Positions 1-9,112 of a stretch of DNA of 29,614 bases are shown here, in pieces. Position numbers and translations under genes: made by a program. The notes beneath the pieces were generated by a model. That model was not told the DNA's origin, searched no databases, and saw nothing but the letters and a program-made list of their open reading frames with translations. Position 1 is the first letter of the stretch. The number at the start of each line of letters is the position of its first letter. The DNA comes from an uncultured Propionivibrio sp. (GTDB lineage Bacteria > Pseudomonadota > Gammaproteobacteria > Burkholderiales > Rhodocyclaceae): positions 1 to 29,614 of the forward strand of contig CALHZD010000062.1 of NCBI GenBank assembly GCA_938040985.1, written 5' to 3'.

Positions 1-9
1 GGTGGAACT

Positions 10-297
10 ATGAAATTAAAAAAAATTTCTTTACTTACAATAATAAATGAAGAGCTTGAGGATTTCATAACAAATGTAGAAAAAGATATACAGACTATTG
101 ATAACTCTTACAATTATAAATTAAATAAGAAACTCCAATTAAAGCTTATTGAATTTTTCGTCACTGAGGCCACCGCCAGAATAGCAGTTGATTTACTCGA
201 AATACAGCCTAATACTGCGGCGTTGTTTTACCATAAAATCATGGTAGTTATTGAGCGCCATCTTGCCAATGAGGCTTTTGAAGCTTATTGCTTTTAG
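10..297 (+). pseudogene. IS1595-family transposase N-terminal relic, chimeric
   Basis: This is a 95-residue open frame. Residues about 44-85 (LKLIEFFVTEATARIAVDLL, then NTAALFYHKI) match the N-terminal helix-turn-helix region of IS1595/IS1016-type transposases. The frame stops just after the HLANEAFEA stretch, where family members continue into the DDE catalytic domain, so no catalytic residues are present. The first ~45 residues come from extremely AT-rich DNA (lysine, isoleucine and asparagine rich) and do not resemble the family. The base composition changes at about position 150. I infer a decayed fragment in which the HTH part is joined to foreign AT-rich sequence. The reading frame begins very near the window edge, so an upstream part could be missing. 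It is unlikely to be functional as a transposase. Confidence 0.6.
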
Positions 298-360
298 ACA
301 GGCCAGAAACTCTCACAAGTGCAGCGGGAAATGGGAACGCCTGATCCCTGGCGGGCGGTT

Positions 361-1167
361 TTACGTTTGCGTATCGACGACCTTGCGCCGGAAAATGACA
401 TCCCACACGCCGTGCCCAAGCCGCAGGCCACGTTGTTCAAACTTGGTCAGCGGCCGGTAGTCGGGGCGCGGCGCATAGCCGTCCGCCGTATTTTCCAGCA
501 GCGGTTCGGCGGAAAGCACGGCCAGCATCTGCATGGCGTAATTCTCCCAATCGGTCGCGCAATGCAGATAGCCCCCGGCTTGCAGCCGGCCGGCGAGCAG
601 CGCGACGAGCGGCGGCTGGATCAGGCGGCGTTTGTGATGACGCACCTTCGGCCAGGGATCGGGAAAGAAGATGTGTACGCCCGCCAGCGATGCCGGCGCA
701 ATCATCGTGCGCAAAATTTCGACTGCGTCGTGTCGAATGATGCGCAGGTTAGTCAGGCCTTTTTCTGCAATCTGCTTGCACAGGCTGCCGACCCCCGGAG
801 CATGCACTTCGATGCCGAGGTAGTCGTTTTCCGGATGTGCGGCCGCAATGGCGGCGCTCGTTTCGCCCATGCCAAAGCCAATTTCGAGAATCTTGGGCGC
901 GCTGCGCCCGAAAACGGCGTCAAGATCGAGCGGCGCATCGGCATAGGCAATGCCGACTTTCGGCATCATCTCGTCGTAATAGCGTTGCTGGGCGTTGGAG
1001 ACGCGCCCCTGGCGCAGTACGAAGCTGCGGATGGAGCGGCGGCGGAGGCCATCCTGCGCCGGGGCGGTCTGCCGCACCTGTGTTACCTGTTCTTCTTGCG
1101 GCTCGCTCACCGGCATTCCGCCTGCCGCGCGGGCTGAGGCCGCGCGATCGCCATGCGCCTCGTCCAT
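361..1167 (-). CDS. trmB: tRNA (guanine-N7-)-methyltransferase TrmB
   Basis: TrmB uses S-adenosylmethionine to form 7-methylguanosine at position 46 of tRNA variable loops, in the cytoplasm. The 268-residue product has the SAM-binding motif ILEIGFGMGETS (about 93-104), the FFPDPWPKVRHHKRR block (about 167-181) and the C-terminal TKFEQRG motif (about 241-247), all diagnostic of the family. The first ~45 residues are variable and charged. The listed ATG follows the thiG stop directly (TGAATG), while an internal ATG at residue 18 (position 1116) is preceded by a purine-rich stretch, so the true start may be either. It is the last gene of a minus-strand run thiS-thiG-trmB, an order seen in other betaproteobacteria. 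Identity is very secure. Confidence 0.95.
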   Translation of the reverse strand: MDEAHGDRAASARAAGGMPVSEPQEEQVTQVRQTAPAQDGLRRRSIRSFVLRQGRVSNAQQRYYDEMMPKVGIAYADAPLDLDAVFGRSAPKILEIGFGMGETSAAIAAAHPENDYLGIEVHAPGVGSLCKQIAEKGLTNLRIIRHDAVEILRTMIAPASLAGVHIFFPDPWPKVRHHKRRLIQPPLVALLAGRLQAGGYLHCATDWENYAMQMLAVLSAEPLLENTADGYAPRPDYRPLTKFEQRGLRLGHGVWDVIFRRKVVDTQT

Positions 1168-1962
1168 TCAGGAACCGATCAGGCCGCCGGTCGGCGAGGA
1201 GGGGTCGGCCGAATAGTATTTGCGCGGCATGCGTCCGGCGAAAAAAGCTTCACGCCCGGCTTCAACCGCCTTTTTCATGGCGCTCGCCATCAATACGGGA
1301 TTTTTGGCGTGAGCAATGGCCGTATTCATCAGCACGCCATCGCAGCCTAGCTCCATCGCCACCGCCGCATCCGAGGCCGTGCCGACGCCGGCATCGACAA
1401 GCACGGGCACTTTGGCGTTGTCGATGATCAGGCGCAGGTTCCAGGGATTGACGATACCCATGCCCGAGCCGATCAGCGAAGCCAGCGGCATGACCGCAAC
1501 GCAGCCGATTTCTTCGAGCATCTTTGCCTGGATCGGGTCGTCGGCGCAATACACCATCACCTGAAAACCTTCTTTGACCAGCGTTTGCGCCGCCTTCAGC
1601 GTTTCCGGCATATTCGGAAACAGGGTGTTCGGGTCGCCCAGCACTTCCAGTTTGCACAGCGGATGCCCATCGAGCAGCTCGCGCGCCAGGCGCAGCGTGC
1701 GCACCGCCTCTTCGGCCGTATAGCAGCCTGCGGTATTGGGCAAGATGGTAAATTGCGCAGGCGGGAGCGCATCGAGCAGATTGGGTTCATTTGGGTTTTG
1801 GCCGATATTCATGCGCCGGATGGCAACGGTTACGATCTGCGCACCGGAAGCGTCGACCGCGGCGCGCGTTTCGGCAAAATCCTTGTATTTTCCGGTACCG
1901 ACCAGCAAGCGCGAACGGTACGTTTTACCGGCAATTGTCAGGTTATGAGGGTTTGTATTCAT
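1168..1962 (-). CDS. thiG: Thiazole synthase ThiG
   Basis: ThiG condenses 1-deoxy-D-xylulose 5-phosphate, dehydroglycine and the ThiS thiocarboxylate into the thiazole phosphate moiety of thiamin. The 264-residue protein is full length. It carries the LCKLEVLGD segment with the Schiff-base lysine (K104), the phosphate-binding region LVDAGVGTASDAAVAMELG and the typical MNTAIAHAKNP stretch. It lies 44 bp downstream of thiS on the same strand, so sulfur carrier and synthase are probably co-transcribed. The stop codon abuts the first ATG of trmB. No thiO, thiE or thiC lies in the window, so the rest of the pathway must be elsewhere. Confidence 0.97.
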   Translation of the reverse strand: MNTNPHNLTIAGKTYRSRLLVGTGKYKDFAETRAAVDASGAQIVTVAIRRMNIGQNPNEPNLLDALPPAQFTILPNTAGCYTAEEAVRTLRLARELLDGHPLCKLEVLGDPNTLFPNMPETLKAAQTLVKEGFQVMVYCADDPIQAKMLEEIGCVAVMPLASLIGSGMGIVNPWNLRLIIDNAKVPVLVDAGVGTASDAAVAMELGCDGVLMNTAIAHAKNPVLMASAMKKAVEAGREAFFAGRMPRKYYSADPSSPTGGLIGS

Positions 1963-2006
1963 GCTATGAATGAAAGACTGGACGGCGGCTGACCGCTTGC
2001 CGGCTA

Positions 2007-2207
2007 TTAACCGCCGCCAACGGCAACGACGATTTCCAACCTGTCGCCATCATCAAGCAGCGTTTCCGCATGACGGCTGCGCGGCACGATTTCGCCATTG
2101 CGTTCGACGGCGATGCGTTTGCCGGTATAACCGAGCCGGTCAACCAGCGCGGCAACGCTCATGGGAGAAGCAAACCGGCGAGGTTCGCCATTAAGAAAAA
2201 TTTCCAT
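2007..2207 (-). CDS. thiS: Sulfur carrier protein ThiS
   Basis: ThiS is the small ubiquitin-fold protein whose C-terminal glycine is thiocarboxylated and donates sulfur to ThiG. From the chosen ATG at 2207 the product has 66 residues, begins MEIFLNGEPRRF and ends VVAVGGG, the family C-terminal signature. The open frame extends to 2276, but the extra N-terminal residues are not family-like. An ATG at 2216 (MPGMEIF) is a possible alternative start, and neither has a clear Shine-Dalgarno sequence. It sits immediately upstream of thiG on the same strand and is functionally paired with it. Confidence 0.92.
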   Translation of the reverse strand: MEIFLNGEPRRFASPMSVAALVDRLGYTGKRIAVERNGEIVPRSRHAETLLDDGDRLEIVVAVGGG

Positions 2208-2282
2208 GCCGGGCATTCTAACATGGCGAAATATCCGGCCAGCAGGCCAACCCGGAAAGCTCGCCCGCGTCCGCAAGCGCGC

Positions 2283-2633
2283 TTAGAGGGCAATGCCCAG
2301 GCGATGCAGGAGCGGCAACATGAGCAAATACGTTCCGGAGGTCAGCGCGCACGAGGCCAGCAACGACGGCCAGAAGCCCCAGCCGCGGGAGAGAAAAACA
2401 GGCAGGCTCAGAAAAAGCGCCAGGGAAGGAATGACCAGCCAGAAAATCTGGCCGGACAAGGTGGCGATCGGCTCGGTTTTTCCTGTTTCGAGATACATCC
2501 AGATGAACGCCAGCAGGGTCGTCACAGGCAAGGCGGCCAGTAACGCGGCAAGCGCACTGTGCCGCTTGGCAATTTCCGAGATGGCTACGATCAGCAGCGC
2601 GGAAACGAAGATTTTGACGATGTAGTACCCCAT
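2283..2633 (-). CDS. DUF3147 family membrane protein
   Basis: This 116-residue very hydrophobic protein has about four predicted transmembrane segments (roughly 3-20, 27-47, 60-82 and 86-108). The pattern AISEIAKRHSALAALLAALP, then SGQIFWLVIPSLALFLSLPVFL and GFWPSL, matches the DUF3147 family of inner-membrane proteins, whose function is unknown. It lies upstream of thiS on the same strand with a gap of about 75 bp, so it could share a transcript, though no thiamin-related role is known. Size and topology agree with the family. Confidence 0.8.
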   Translation of the reverse strand: MGYYIVKIFVSALLIVAISEIAKRHSALAALLAALPVTTLLAFIWMYLETGKTEPIATLSGQIFWLVIPSLALFLSLPVFLSRGWGFWPSLLASCALTSGTYLLMLPLLHRLGIAL

Positions 2634-2700
2634 GGCGCGCCCTCACCGGTCTGTAAGTAAATCGCGCACGCCCGATGCCGCCGCCGCAGCGCAGGGAGTT

Positions 2701-4263
2701 TTATTCCTGCTTTCCGGTCGCTTGCTTCGTCTCTGGCGCCTGAGCATTTGTCGCACGCCCTGCTGCCTCCGCTGCCTGCGTACCCGCTTGCGCATCCGCT
2801 TTCGTCTCTTCCGCCGCCGTCTGGCGCTTGAGGCCGCCGCCCAGCGCCTTGTACAGATCGGCCAGATTTTCCAGACGGGTCAGCTGGTTGGCGAGCAGCG
2901 CCGTATCGGCACCGTAGCTGCTGCGCTCGGCATCGAGCAAATCCAGCGCGCTGGATACGCCGTGCCGGTAACGCAGGCGCACCAGACGCAGGGTTTCGGC
3001 GTAAGCGCGGCTTTGCTTGAGCGTCGCCTCGTAGCGTTTATCCAGCTGTTCGCGTGCAACAAGCGCATTGGTAACATCGCGGAAAGCCGCCTGAACCGCG
3101 GCTTCATAATTGGCGATCTGAATCTGCTGACGAAGCCAGGCTGCGTCGAGATTGGCGACCTGACTGCCCCAACTGAAAATCGGCAGGTTGATGCTGGGCG
3201 CGAACGACCAGGTGCGGTTGCCGCCCGTGAACAGCCGGTTTAGCTCCGTCGATCCGGTGCCGATCGTTCCGGTCAGGCTGATGCTCGGAAAGAACGCGGC
3301 GCGCGCCGCGCCGATATTGGCGTTAGCCTGCTTCAAGGCATGTTCGGCGGCCCGGATGTCGGGGCGCTGGAGCATGACCTCAGAACTCAAGCCTGCGGGC
3401 AGGTGATCGAGTTTGAACTGTTTATCCAGCGGCAGCGCCTCGGGTAAATCATCGGGCAGCGGCTGGTTGATCAATACCGCCAGCGCATTGACCGCCTGCT
3501 CCCGAGCCTGCACAGCCGCCGCATAGTCGGCCTTGGCCGACTCGATCAGCGCTTCCTGCTGGTGCAGATCAACGGCGGAAGCCACGCCCGCCTGGTGTTT
3601 CAGGCGCGAGAGTTCGTAAGTCTGCTCGCGCGTTTTGAGTACGTTCTGCGCCAGATTCATGCTTGCTTCGGCATAGCGCGCGTTGAAATAGGCTTTGGCT
3701 ACGCTCCCCACCAAGGACAGATGCGTGGCGTCGCGGGTCGCCGCGCTGTTGAAATAGCTCTGCAATGCGGCTTCCCCCATGCTGCGTACGCGGCCGAACA
3801 GATCCAGCTCGTAGCCGGTAATACCCAGCCCGACGGTGTAGGACTGCGCGACATACGATTCGCCGGTCGTGCTCAGGTCGCGCGCCACCCGCGCCCGCGT
3901 ACCATTGCCGCTGGCATTGACGGCGGGAAGCAGGTCGGCGCGGGCGATCATGTATTGCTTGCGCACGGCCTCCGCGTTGAGGGCGGCGCTACGCAAATCG
4001 GTATTGTGCGCTAGCGCCAGTTCGATCAAGCGATGCAGGCGCGGGTCAGCGAAGTAGTCCTGCCAGCCCAAAGAAGCCGCCTGAATGCCCTCTCCCGGAT
4101 ACGTGTCGTACTTGAAGGTTTCCGGCACGTTCACTTTCGGCTGCTCATAGCCGGGAATCATCGCGCAGGCCGACAGAAATACAGGCAGCATCAGCGGCAG
4201 CGCCAGGCCGCTCAGCCTCGCTGCGGCGGGCCTGGACGCGGGTTTGAATTTAACGGTTTTCAT
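2701..4263 (-). CDS. RND efflux outer-membrane channel lipoprotein (NodT/OprM family)
   Basis: This is the trimeric TolC-like exit duct of a tripartite efflux pump. The 520-residue precursor has a long N-terminal region ending in the lipobox LSAC (Cys33), so it is probably lipidated and outer-membrane anchored. The body shows the two-repeat OEP pattern, including GLGITGYELDLFGRVRSM, the LLQRPDIRAAE-like block (MLQRPDIRAAEHAL, about residues 300-313) and SALDLLDAERS. The last ~42 residues after LGGGLK are low-complexity Ala/Thr/Glu/Gln/Lys sequence, an extension beyond the usual family end. It is the last gene of the operon, 28 bp after the pump gene. Confidence 0.93.
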   Translation of the reverse strand: MKTVKFKPASRPAAARLSGLALPLMLPVFLSACAMIPGYEQPKVNVPETFKYDTYPGEGIQAASLGWQDYFADPRLHRLIELALAHNTDLRSAALNAEAVRKQYMIARADLLPAVNASGNGTRARVARDLSTTGESYVAQSYTVGLGITGYELDLFGRVRSMGEAALQSYFNSAATRDATHLSLVGSVAKAYFNARYAEASMNLAQNVLKTREQTYELSRLKHQAGVASAVDLHQQEALIESAKADYAAAVQAREQAVNALAVLINQPLPDDLPEALPLDKQFKLDHLPAGLSSEVMLQRPDIRAAEHALKQANANIGAARAAFFPSISLTGTIGTGSTELNRLFTGGNRTWSFAPSINLPIFSWGSQVANLDAAWLRQQIQIANYEAAVQAAFRDVTNALVAREQLDKRYEATLKQSRAYAETLRLVRLRYRHGVSSALDLLDAERSSYGADTALLANQLTRLENLADLYKALGGGLKRQTAAEETKADAQAGTQAAEAAGRATNAQAPETKQATGKQE

Positions 4264-4291
4264 TGTTCGTATCCTCTGGCTGCGCTGTGAA

Positions 4292-7200
4292 TCAAGATTC
4301 CTGGTTTTTAGAATACTTCAGCCGGTTTCTCAGGCGTTTCACCGCCACCCGCACCCGCCGCGTCATTGGCGAAGGCTTCGCGGTATGGACGCGCGATCCG
4401 TGTTCGGCGGCAAATTCCAGTTCGTGCTGGCTGGGTTTGAAGAATTTGCGCACGACCACGTAGAAAAGCGGCACCAGAAAGACCGACAGCAAGGTGCCGA
4501 CCAGCATGCCCCAGAACACGGCCGTACCGATGGCGCGCTGGCTGGCGGAACTGGCGCCCGTCGCGACATACAGCGGCACCACGCCGAGAATGAAGGCGAA
4601 GGAAGTCATCAGGATCGGGCGGAAGCGCAAGTGCGCGGCCTCCAGCGCCGCTTCGATGGCGCTCTTGCCCTCGGTCTGCAAATCCTTGGCAAACTCGATG
4701 ATCAGAATGGCATTCTTTGCACTCAACCCCATCACCGTCACCATGCCGATGGTGAAGTAGATGTCATTGCTGTAACCGCGTATCAACGCACCCAGTCCGA
4801 CGCCGAGAATGCCCAGCGGCACGACCAGAATCACGGAGAACGGAATCGACCAGCTTTCGTACAGCGCCGCCAGCACGAGGAATACGGCTACGGCGGCGAA
4901 AGCATAGAGCATCACGGTCTGCGAAGAGCCTTTTGCCTCTTCGCGCGACTGGCCGTCCCATTCCAGGCTGTAGCCCTTCATTTCGCCGACCAGACGTTTT
5001 ACCTCGGCCATCGCTTCACCGGTCGACTTGCCGGCAGCCGGCGCGCCAGTGATCTTCATGGCGGGGTAACCATTGAAGCGCTCGCTCTGCTCGACTCCGA
5101 CCGCCCAGGAAACACTGGCGATGGTCGACAGCGGCACAGCGACGCCCCGGCTGTTCGGCACGGTCAAGGCCAGCACATCCTCAGGCTGCATGCGCGCTCC
5201 GGCTTCGGCCTGTACGATCACGCGCTGCAAGCGGCCCTTGTTCGGGAAGTCATTGATGTATGAGGAACCCAGCGCCGTCGCCAGTACAGAACGGATGCTG
5301 GCGAAACTGATGCCCTGCGCGGCGGCGCTTTGGCGATCAACCTCGATTTTCAGCTGCGGCGCATCTTCCAGCCCGCTGGCGCGCGTGTTCTGCGGATCGA
5401 ACATGGCGCGATTGGCGCGCATCTTGCCCAGCAGTTCGTTGCGTCTGGCAAGCAGGGCTTCATGCCCCTGGTTGCTGCGGTCCTGTAGATAAAAACTAAA
5501 CCCCGAATCGTTCCCCAGCTCCATAATCGGCGGGGGATTAACGGCAAACGCGAAACCGTCGCGCACTGTCCCCATCAGCGCGCCGGTCAGTTTGCCGGCC
5601 ACCGACTGCGCGTCGCTGCCCGGCGCCGTGCGTTCATCCCAGTTCTTGAGCATGGCAAATCCCATCGCCATATTTTGGCCATTCCCCGAGAAGCTGAATC
5701 CCGACACGGTGATGATGTCCCTGATTTCCGGCATGGACAGCGCCGCTTTGGTCAGTCCATCCAGCGTACTGTCGGTACGCTCCGTCGTCGCGCCGGCCGG
5801 CAACTGCACGTTAACCATGATGAAGCCCTGATCCTCTCCCGGCAGAAAGGCGGTCGGCAAACGCATGATGAGGAGCACCGCGCCCGCCGTCAGGGCGATA
5901 TAGACAAGACTCATCGAAAACGCTTTGCGCACCACTTTACCGACCGTCGATGAGTAGCCATGCGTGCTTTTTTCGAAAACACGGTTGAACCAGCCAAAAA
6001 AGCCTTTCTTTTCTTCATGATGGCCTTTGGCGACCGGTTTGAGCAGCGTGGCGCACAAAGCCGGCGTCAGCGACAGCGCCAGAAAAGCGGAAAATCCGAT
6101 GGCAAACGCCATGGTCAGCGAAAACTGGCGATAAATGTTGCCGGTCGCACCGCTGAACATCGCCATCGGCACGAAGACGGCAATCAGCACCGCCGTGATG
6201 CCGACCACCGCACCGGAAATCTGCCCCATCGCTTTCTTGGTCGCCTCTTTGGGCGGCAGTCCTTCCTCAGACATGATCCGCTCGACGTTTTCCACGACGA
6301 CGATGGCATCATCGACAACGATGCCGATAACCAGCACCATGGCGAACATAGTCATCACGTTGATCGACATGCCCAGGGAAGAAATAGCGGCGAATGCGCC
6401 CAGCAGCGAGATCGGCACAACGATGGTCGGAATGATGGTGTAACGGAAATTCTGCAAAAAGATGAACATCACAATGAACACCAGCCCAACAGCCTCAAAC
6501 AGCGTGCTGACCACTTTTTCGATAGAGAGCGACACGAACTGCGAGGTATTGTAGGGCGATGTCCATTCCACGCCTTCCGGGAAGAACTCCTTCAGTTCGT
6601 TCATTCTGGTTTCCACCGCTTTTGCCGTCGCCAGCGCATTACCGCTGTTGGAAAGCAAAATGGCCATACCCGCATTCGGCTTGCCGTTCAGGCGCGAAGA
6701 AGTCCCGTAAGACTGGCTGCCCAGCTCGATACGGGCCACGTCTTTTAGATAGACGTTGGCGCCCCCTGACGTGGAACGCAGCATGATTTCGCCAAACTCC
6801 TCAGGCGTTTTCAACTGTCCTTCCGCCGTGATAGTCGCGGCGATCTGCTGCCCGGTATGGGCGGGCTGCGCCCCCAGCGAACCGGCCGAAATCTGCGCGT
6901 TCTGCGCGGAAATCGCCGAAGAAACATCGGCAAACGACAGGTTGTAATTTTTCAGCTTCTGCGGATCGACCCACACGCGCATAGCGCGCTGCGCACCGAA
7001 CAGGTTGACGTTGCCTACGCCGTCAATGCGCTGCATCTCGGGGACGACGTTGCGCTGGGCATAATCCAGCATGTCCGCCACGCTCTGCGTATCGGAAGAG
7101 AGCATGACGATCATCAGGAAGTTGGAGCGCGCCTTGGCGACGGTCACGCCGTATTGCTGCACGATGGACGGCAAGAGCGGCGTGACTTCCGACAGCTTGT

Positions 7201-7525
7201 TCTGCACATCCACCTGCGCCAGGTCTTCGTTGGTTTCCGGCGTAAAGGTCAGCGTCACCGTGCCGCGCCCGCTCGAATCGGCGGACGTCGACATGTAGTC
7301 AAGCCCCTCCACACCGAACATGTTGCGTTCGATGACCGCCAGCACGCTGTCTTCCATCACCTGCGCGGAAGCTCCGGGATACGTCGCGGTCAGCGTAATG
7401 GTCGGCGCGGACACCTTGGGATACTGGGCGATCGGCAGATTGGCGATGCCCAGCCCGCCCGCAATCATAATGAAGATGGCAACCACCCAGGCAAAAATCG
7501 GGCGGTCAATAAAAAATCTAGGCAT
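4292..7525 (-). CDS. acrB: RND multidrug efflux pump, AcrB/MexB (HAE1) type
   Basis: This is a proton-driven inner-membrane antiporter that expels hydrophobic and amphiphilic compounds through the adaptor and outer-membrane duct. The 1077-residue protein begins MPRFFIDRPIFAWVVAI, as HAE1 pumps do. It has the transmembrane helix 4 motif VIGIVVDDAIVVVENVERIM with the paired proton-relay aspartates (D405, D406), and the second-half GMVTVMGLSAKNAILIIEFA segment containing the conserved lysine. Length is slightly above the usual ~1030-1050 because of a basic C-terminal tail. It is spaced 29 bp after acrA and 28 bp before the channel gene, forming one minus-strand operon. Substrates cannot be deduced from sequence alone. 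Confidence 0.97.
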   Translation of the reverse strand: MPRFFIDRPIFAWVVAIFIMIAGGLGIANLPIAQYPKVSAPTITLTATYPGASAQVMEDSVLAVIERNMFGVEGLDYMSTSADSSGRGTVTLTFTPETNEDLAQVDVQNKLSEVTPLLPSIVQQYGVTVAKARSNFLMIVMLSSDTQSVADMLDYAQRNVVPEMQRIDGVGNVNLFGAQRAMRVWVDPQKLKNYNLSFADVSSAISAQNAQISAGSLGAQPAHTGQQIAATITAEGQLKTPEEFGEIMLRSTSGGANVYLKDVARIELGSQSYGTSSRLNGKPNAGMAILLSNSGNALATAKAVETRMNELKEFFPEGVEWTSPYNTSQFVSLSIEKVVSTLFEAVGLVFIVMFIFLQNFRYTIIPTIVVPISLLGAFAAISSLGMSINVMTMFAMVLVIGIVVDDAIVVVENVERIMSEEGLPPKEATKKAMGQISGAVVGITAVLIAVFVPMAMFSGATGNIYRQFSLTMAFAIGFSAFLALSLTPALCATLLKPVAKGHHEEKKGFFGWFNRVFEKSTHGYSSTVGKVVRKAFSMSLVYIALTAGAVLLIMRLPTAFLPGEDQGFIMVNVQLPAGATTERTDSTLDGLTKAALSMPEIRDIITVSGFSFSGNGQNMAMGFAMLKNWDERTAPGSDAQSVAGKLTGALMGTVRDGFAFAVNPPPIMELGNDSGFSFYLQDRSNQGHEALLARRNELLGKMRANRAMFDPQNTRASGLEDAPQLKIEVDRQSAAAQGISFASIRSVLATALGSSYINDFPNKGRLQRVIVQAEAGARMQPEDVLALTVPNSRGVAVPLSTIASVSWAVGVEQSERFNGYPAMKITGAPAAGKSTGEAMAEVKRLVGEMKGYSLEWDGQSREEAKGSSQTVMLYAFAAVAVFLVLAALYESWSIPFSVILVVPLGILGVGLGALIRGYSNDIYFTIGMVTVMGLSAKNAILIIEFAKDLQTEGKSAIEAALEAAHLRFRPILMTSFAFILGVVPLYVATGASSASQRAIGTAVFWGMLVGTLLSVFLVPLFYVVVRKFFKPSQHELEFAAEHGSRVHTAKPSPMTRRVRVAVKRLRNRLKYSKNQES

Positions 7526-7554
7526 TTAGCGCATCCTTCCTTATCTTATGTTTC

Positions 7555-8823
7555 TTATTGTTTTTTAGAGGAAGCCTGGGTAGATCCGGCTGACTCGCTG
7601 GACGGGCCGGAGTGAGCCGAATCAGCCGCACTCGCCGGCGCGGCAGCCGGCGTTCCCGTCGGCGTCCATTCCTTCGGCGTCACTTTTTTCGCGCCCGTCA
7701 TACCGGCGATCATGATTCCATCGACAATCACCTTGTCGCCATCCTTAAGACCATCGGAAATAATCCAGTTGCCCCCCTGCTGCTGCGAAATCTTGACGAC
7801 GCGCGGCTCCATGCCGCCTTCGGCATTGACGATCATTACGGTATCTTTCTGGCCGCGCGTGACCGCCTGTTGCGGCACCGAGAAGGCATTGACAATGCTC
7901 GCTTGCGGCAGGCTGACGCGCACGTAGAGTCCCGGCAGCAGCACGTTGTCAGGATTCGGCACTTCGGCGCGCAGCGTCACCTGCCCGGTCGACTCATCCA
8001 CCGTCGGATCGGCAAACAGCAGGCGTCCCTTATGAGCGTATTCCTTGCCGTTTTCCAATTTGATACTGACCTCCACGCCGCCATCAACCGCTTTCATTTT
8101 TCCGTCCGCCACATCCTGGCGCAGTTGCATGACCTCGTTGGCCGACTGCGTCAGGTTAACGTACATCGGACTCGTTTGCTGGATGTTGGCCAGTACCGTC
8201 GCGCTGTTCGCGCTGACCAGCGCCCCTTCAGAGACCTTGGACTGACCAATGTAACCAGAGATCGGCGCGGTAATGCGCGAGTAGTTCACATTAATCTGCG
8301 CCGATTTGACGGCCGCATTGGCCGATTTGACAGACGCTTCGGCAGAACGCTTGGCGGCGACCGCCGCATCGTATTCCTGTTTGCTGATGGCATCCGCCTC
8401 AACCAGCGGTTTGTAACGCGAGATGTCGGCATCGGCCTTGGCCAGCGATGCCTGCGCGCTGGCTAACTGTGCGCGGGCGCTTTCCAGGCTGGCGAGATAG
8501 GTGGCGTCTTCCAGTTGATACAGCGCCTGCCCCGCCTGAACGTAGCTGCCTTCCTTAAACAGACGCTTTTTAAGAATGCCGCTAACCTGCGCGCGCACAT
8601 CGGCAGAACGGAAGGATTCCAGACGCCCCGGCAGATCGGCGCTGACGAGAATCTCCTGCGGATGCACCGTCACCACCCCGACCACGGGCGCTTGACCATC
8701 GCCGCCGTGGCCGCCGCCCGCCTGCTGCGCGGCGCCTCCGTCCTTACCGCAGGCCGACAAGGCCAGTGCCGCCGCAACCGCCAGCACCGCCGCACAGAGC
8801 TTCCGGGAAGCATGCAAATTCAT
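7555..8823 (-). CDS. acrA: RND efflux periplasmic adaptor (AcrA/MexA family)
   Basis: This is the membrane fusion protein linking pump and outer-membrane channel. The start at 8823 gives 422 residues and a proper lipoprotein signal (LALSACGKDGG, lipidated Cys25), with GGAG about 10 bases upstream. The open frame continues to 9036 but the extra residues look non-coding. Domains appear in order: a lipoyl-like half (SADVRAQVSGILKKRLFKEGSYVQAGQALYQLE), an alpha-hairpin rich in alanine, the second lipoyl half (ITAPISGYIGQSKVSEGALV), then beta-barrel and membrane-proximal parts. The C-terminus is Ser/Ala/Gly rich. It is the first gene of the acrA-acrB-channel operon and is divergent from a TetR gene. 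Confidence 0.95.
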   Translation of the reverse strand: MNLHASRKLCAAVLAVAAALALSACGKDGGAAQQAGGGHGGDGQAPVVGVVTVHPQEILVSADLPGRLESFRSADVRAQVSGILKKRLFKEGSYVQAGQALYQLEDATYLASLESARAQLASAQASLAKADADISRYKPLVEADAISKQEYDAAVAAKRSAEASVKSANAAVKSAQINVNYSRITAPISGYIGQSKVSEGALVSANSATVLANIQQTSPMYVNLTQSANEVMQLRQDVADGKMKAVDGGVEVSIKLENGKEYAHKGRLLFADPTVDESTGQVTLRAEVPNPDNVLLPGLYVRVSLPQASIVNAFSVPQQAVTRGQKDTVMIVNAEGGMEPRVVKISQQQGGNWIISDGLKDGDKVIVDGIMIAGMTGAKKVTPKEWTPTGTPAAAPASAADSAHSGPSSESAGSTQASSKKQ

Positions 8824-9029
8824 TTTTCTTGTCTCCAATCCATCAGTCCATATTTCGTAATCAGCTGTCCGCCGGAAAGCATTCCGCAGAACCGATACGG
8901 CCAATGCGCGCCGTCCATTGCTTTCTTTGCAGACCCGGATTCTCAGACAGAATTCACCGAAAATGCAGGCATACCGGTAATCCGCAAACAACACACGACG
9001 AGGCGACCACTTTTTCAAACGGCCGCAAT

Positions 9030-9072
9030 TATACATTCATGCTTGTATGTTGCATACATTCTTTTCTATAAT
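9030..9072. promoter_or_regulatory. Putative TetR-type operator over divergent promoters
   Basis: Between acrA and the repressor gene lies a perfect inverted repeat TGTATG-TTG-CATACA at 9044-9058. It overlaps a broader imperfect palindrome (ACATTCATGCTTGTATGT, 9033-9050), similar in style to AcrR operators. A plus-strand -10 TATAAT at 9067-9072 with TTGTAT at 9043-9048 (18-bp spacer) would serve the repressor gene. A minus-strand TATAAT (9033-9028) would serve the efflux operon. Repressor binding here would block both transcripts. The palindromes are seen directly; the promoter and operator roles are inferred. Confidence 0.65.
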
Positions 9073-9112
9073 CGCGGCGTTTTTTACAGGAAAAAACCAC
9101 AAACGAGACGCT

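Noticed and set aside
4244..5263. 339-residue plus-strand frame opposite the RND genes
   Set aside because: It is antisense to acrB and the operon junction, is rich in His, Arg and Gln with no recognisable domain, and has no ribosome site.
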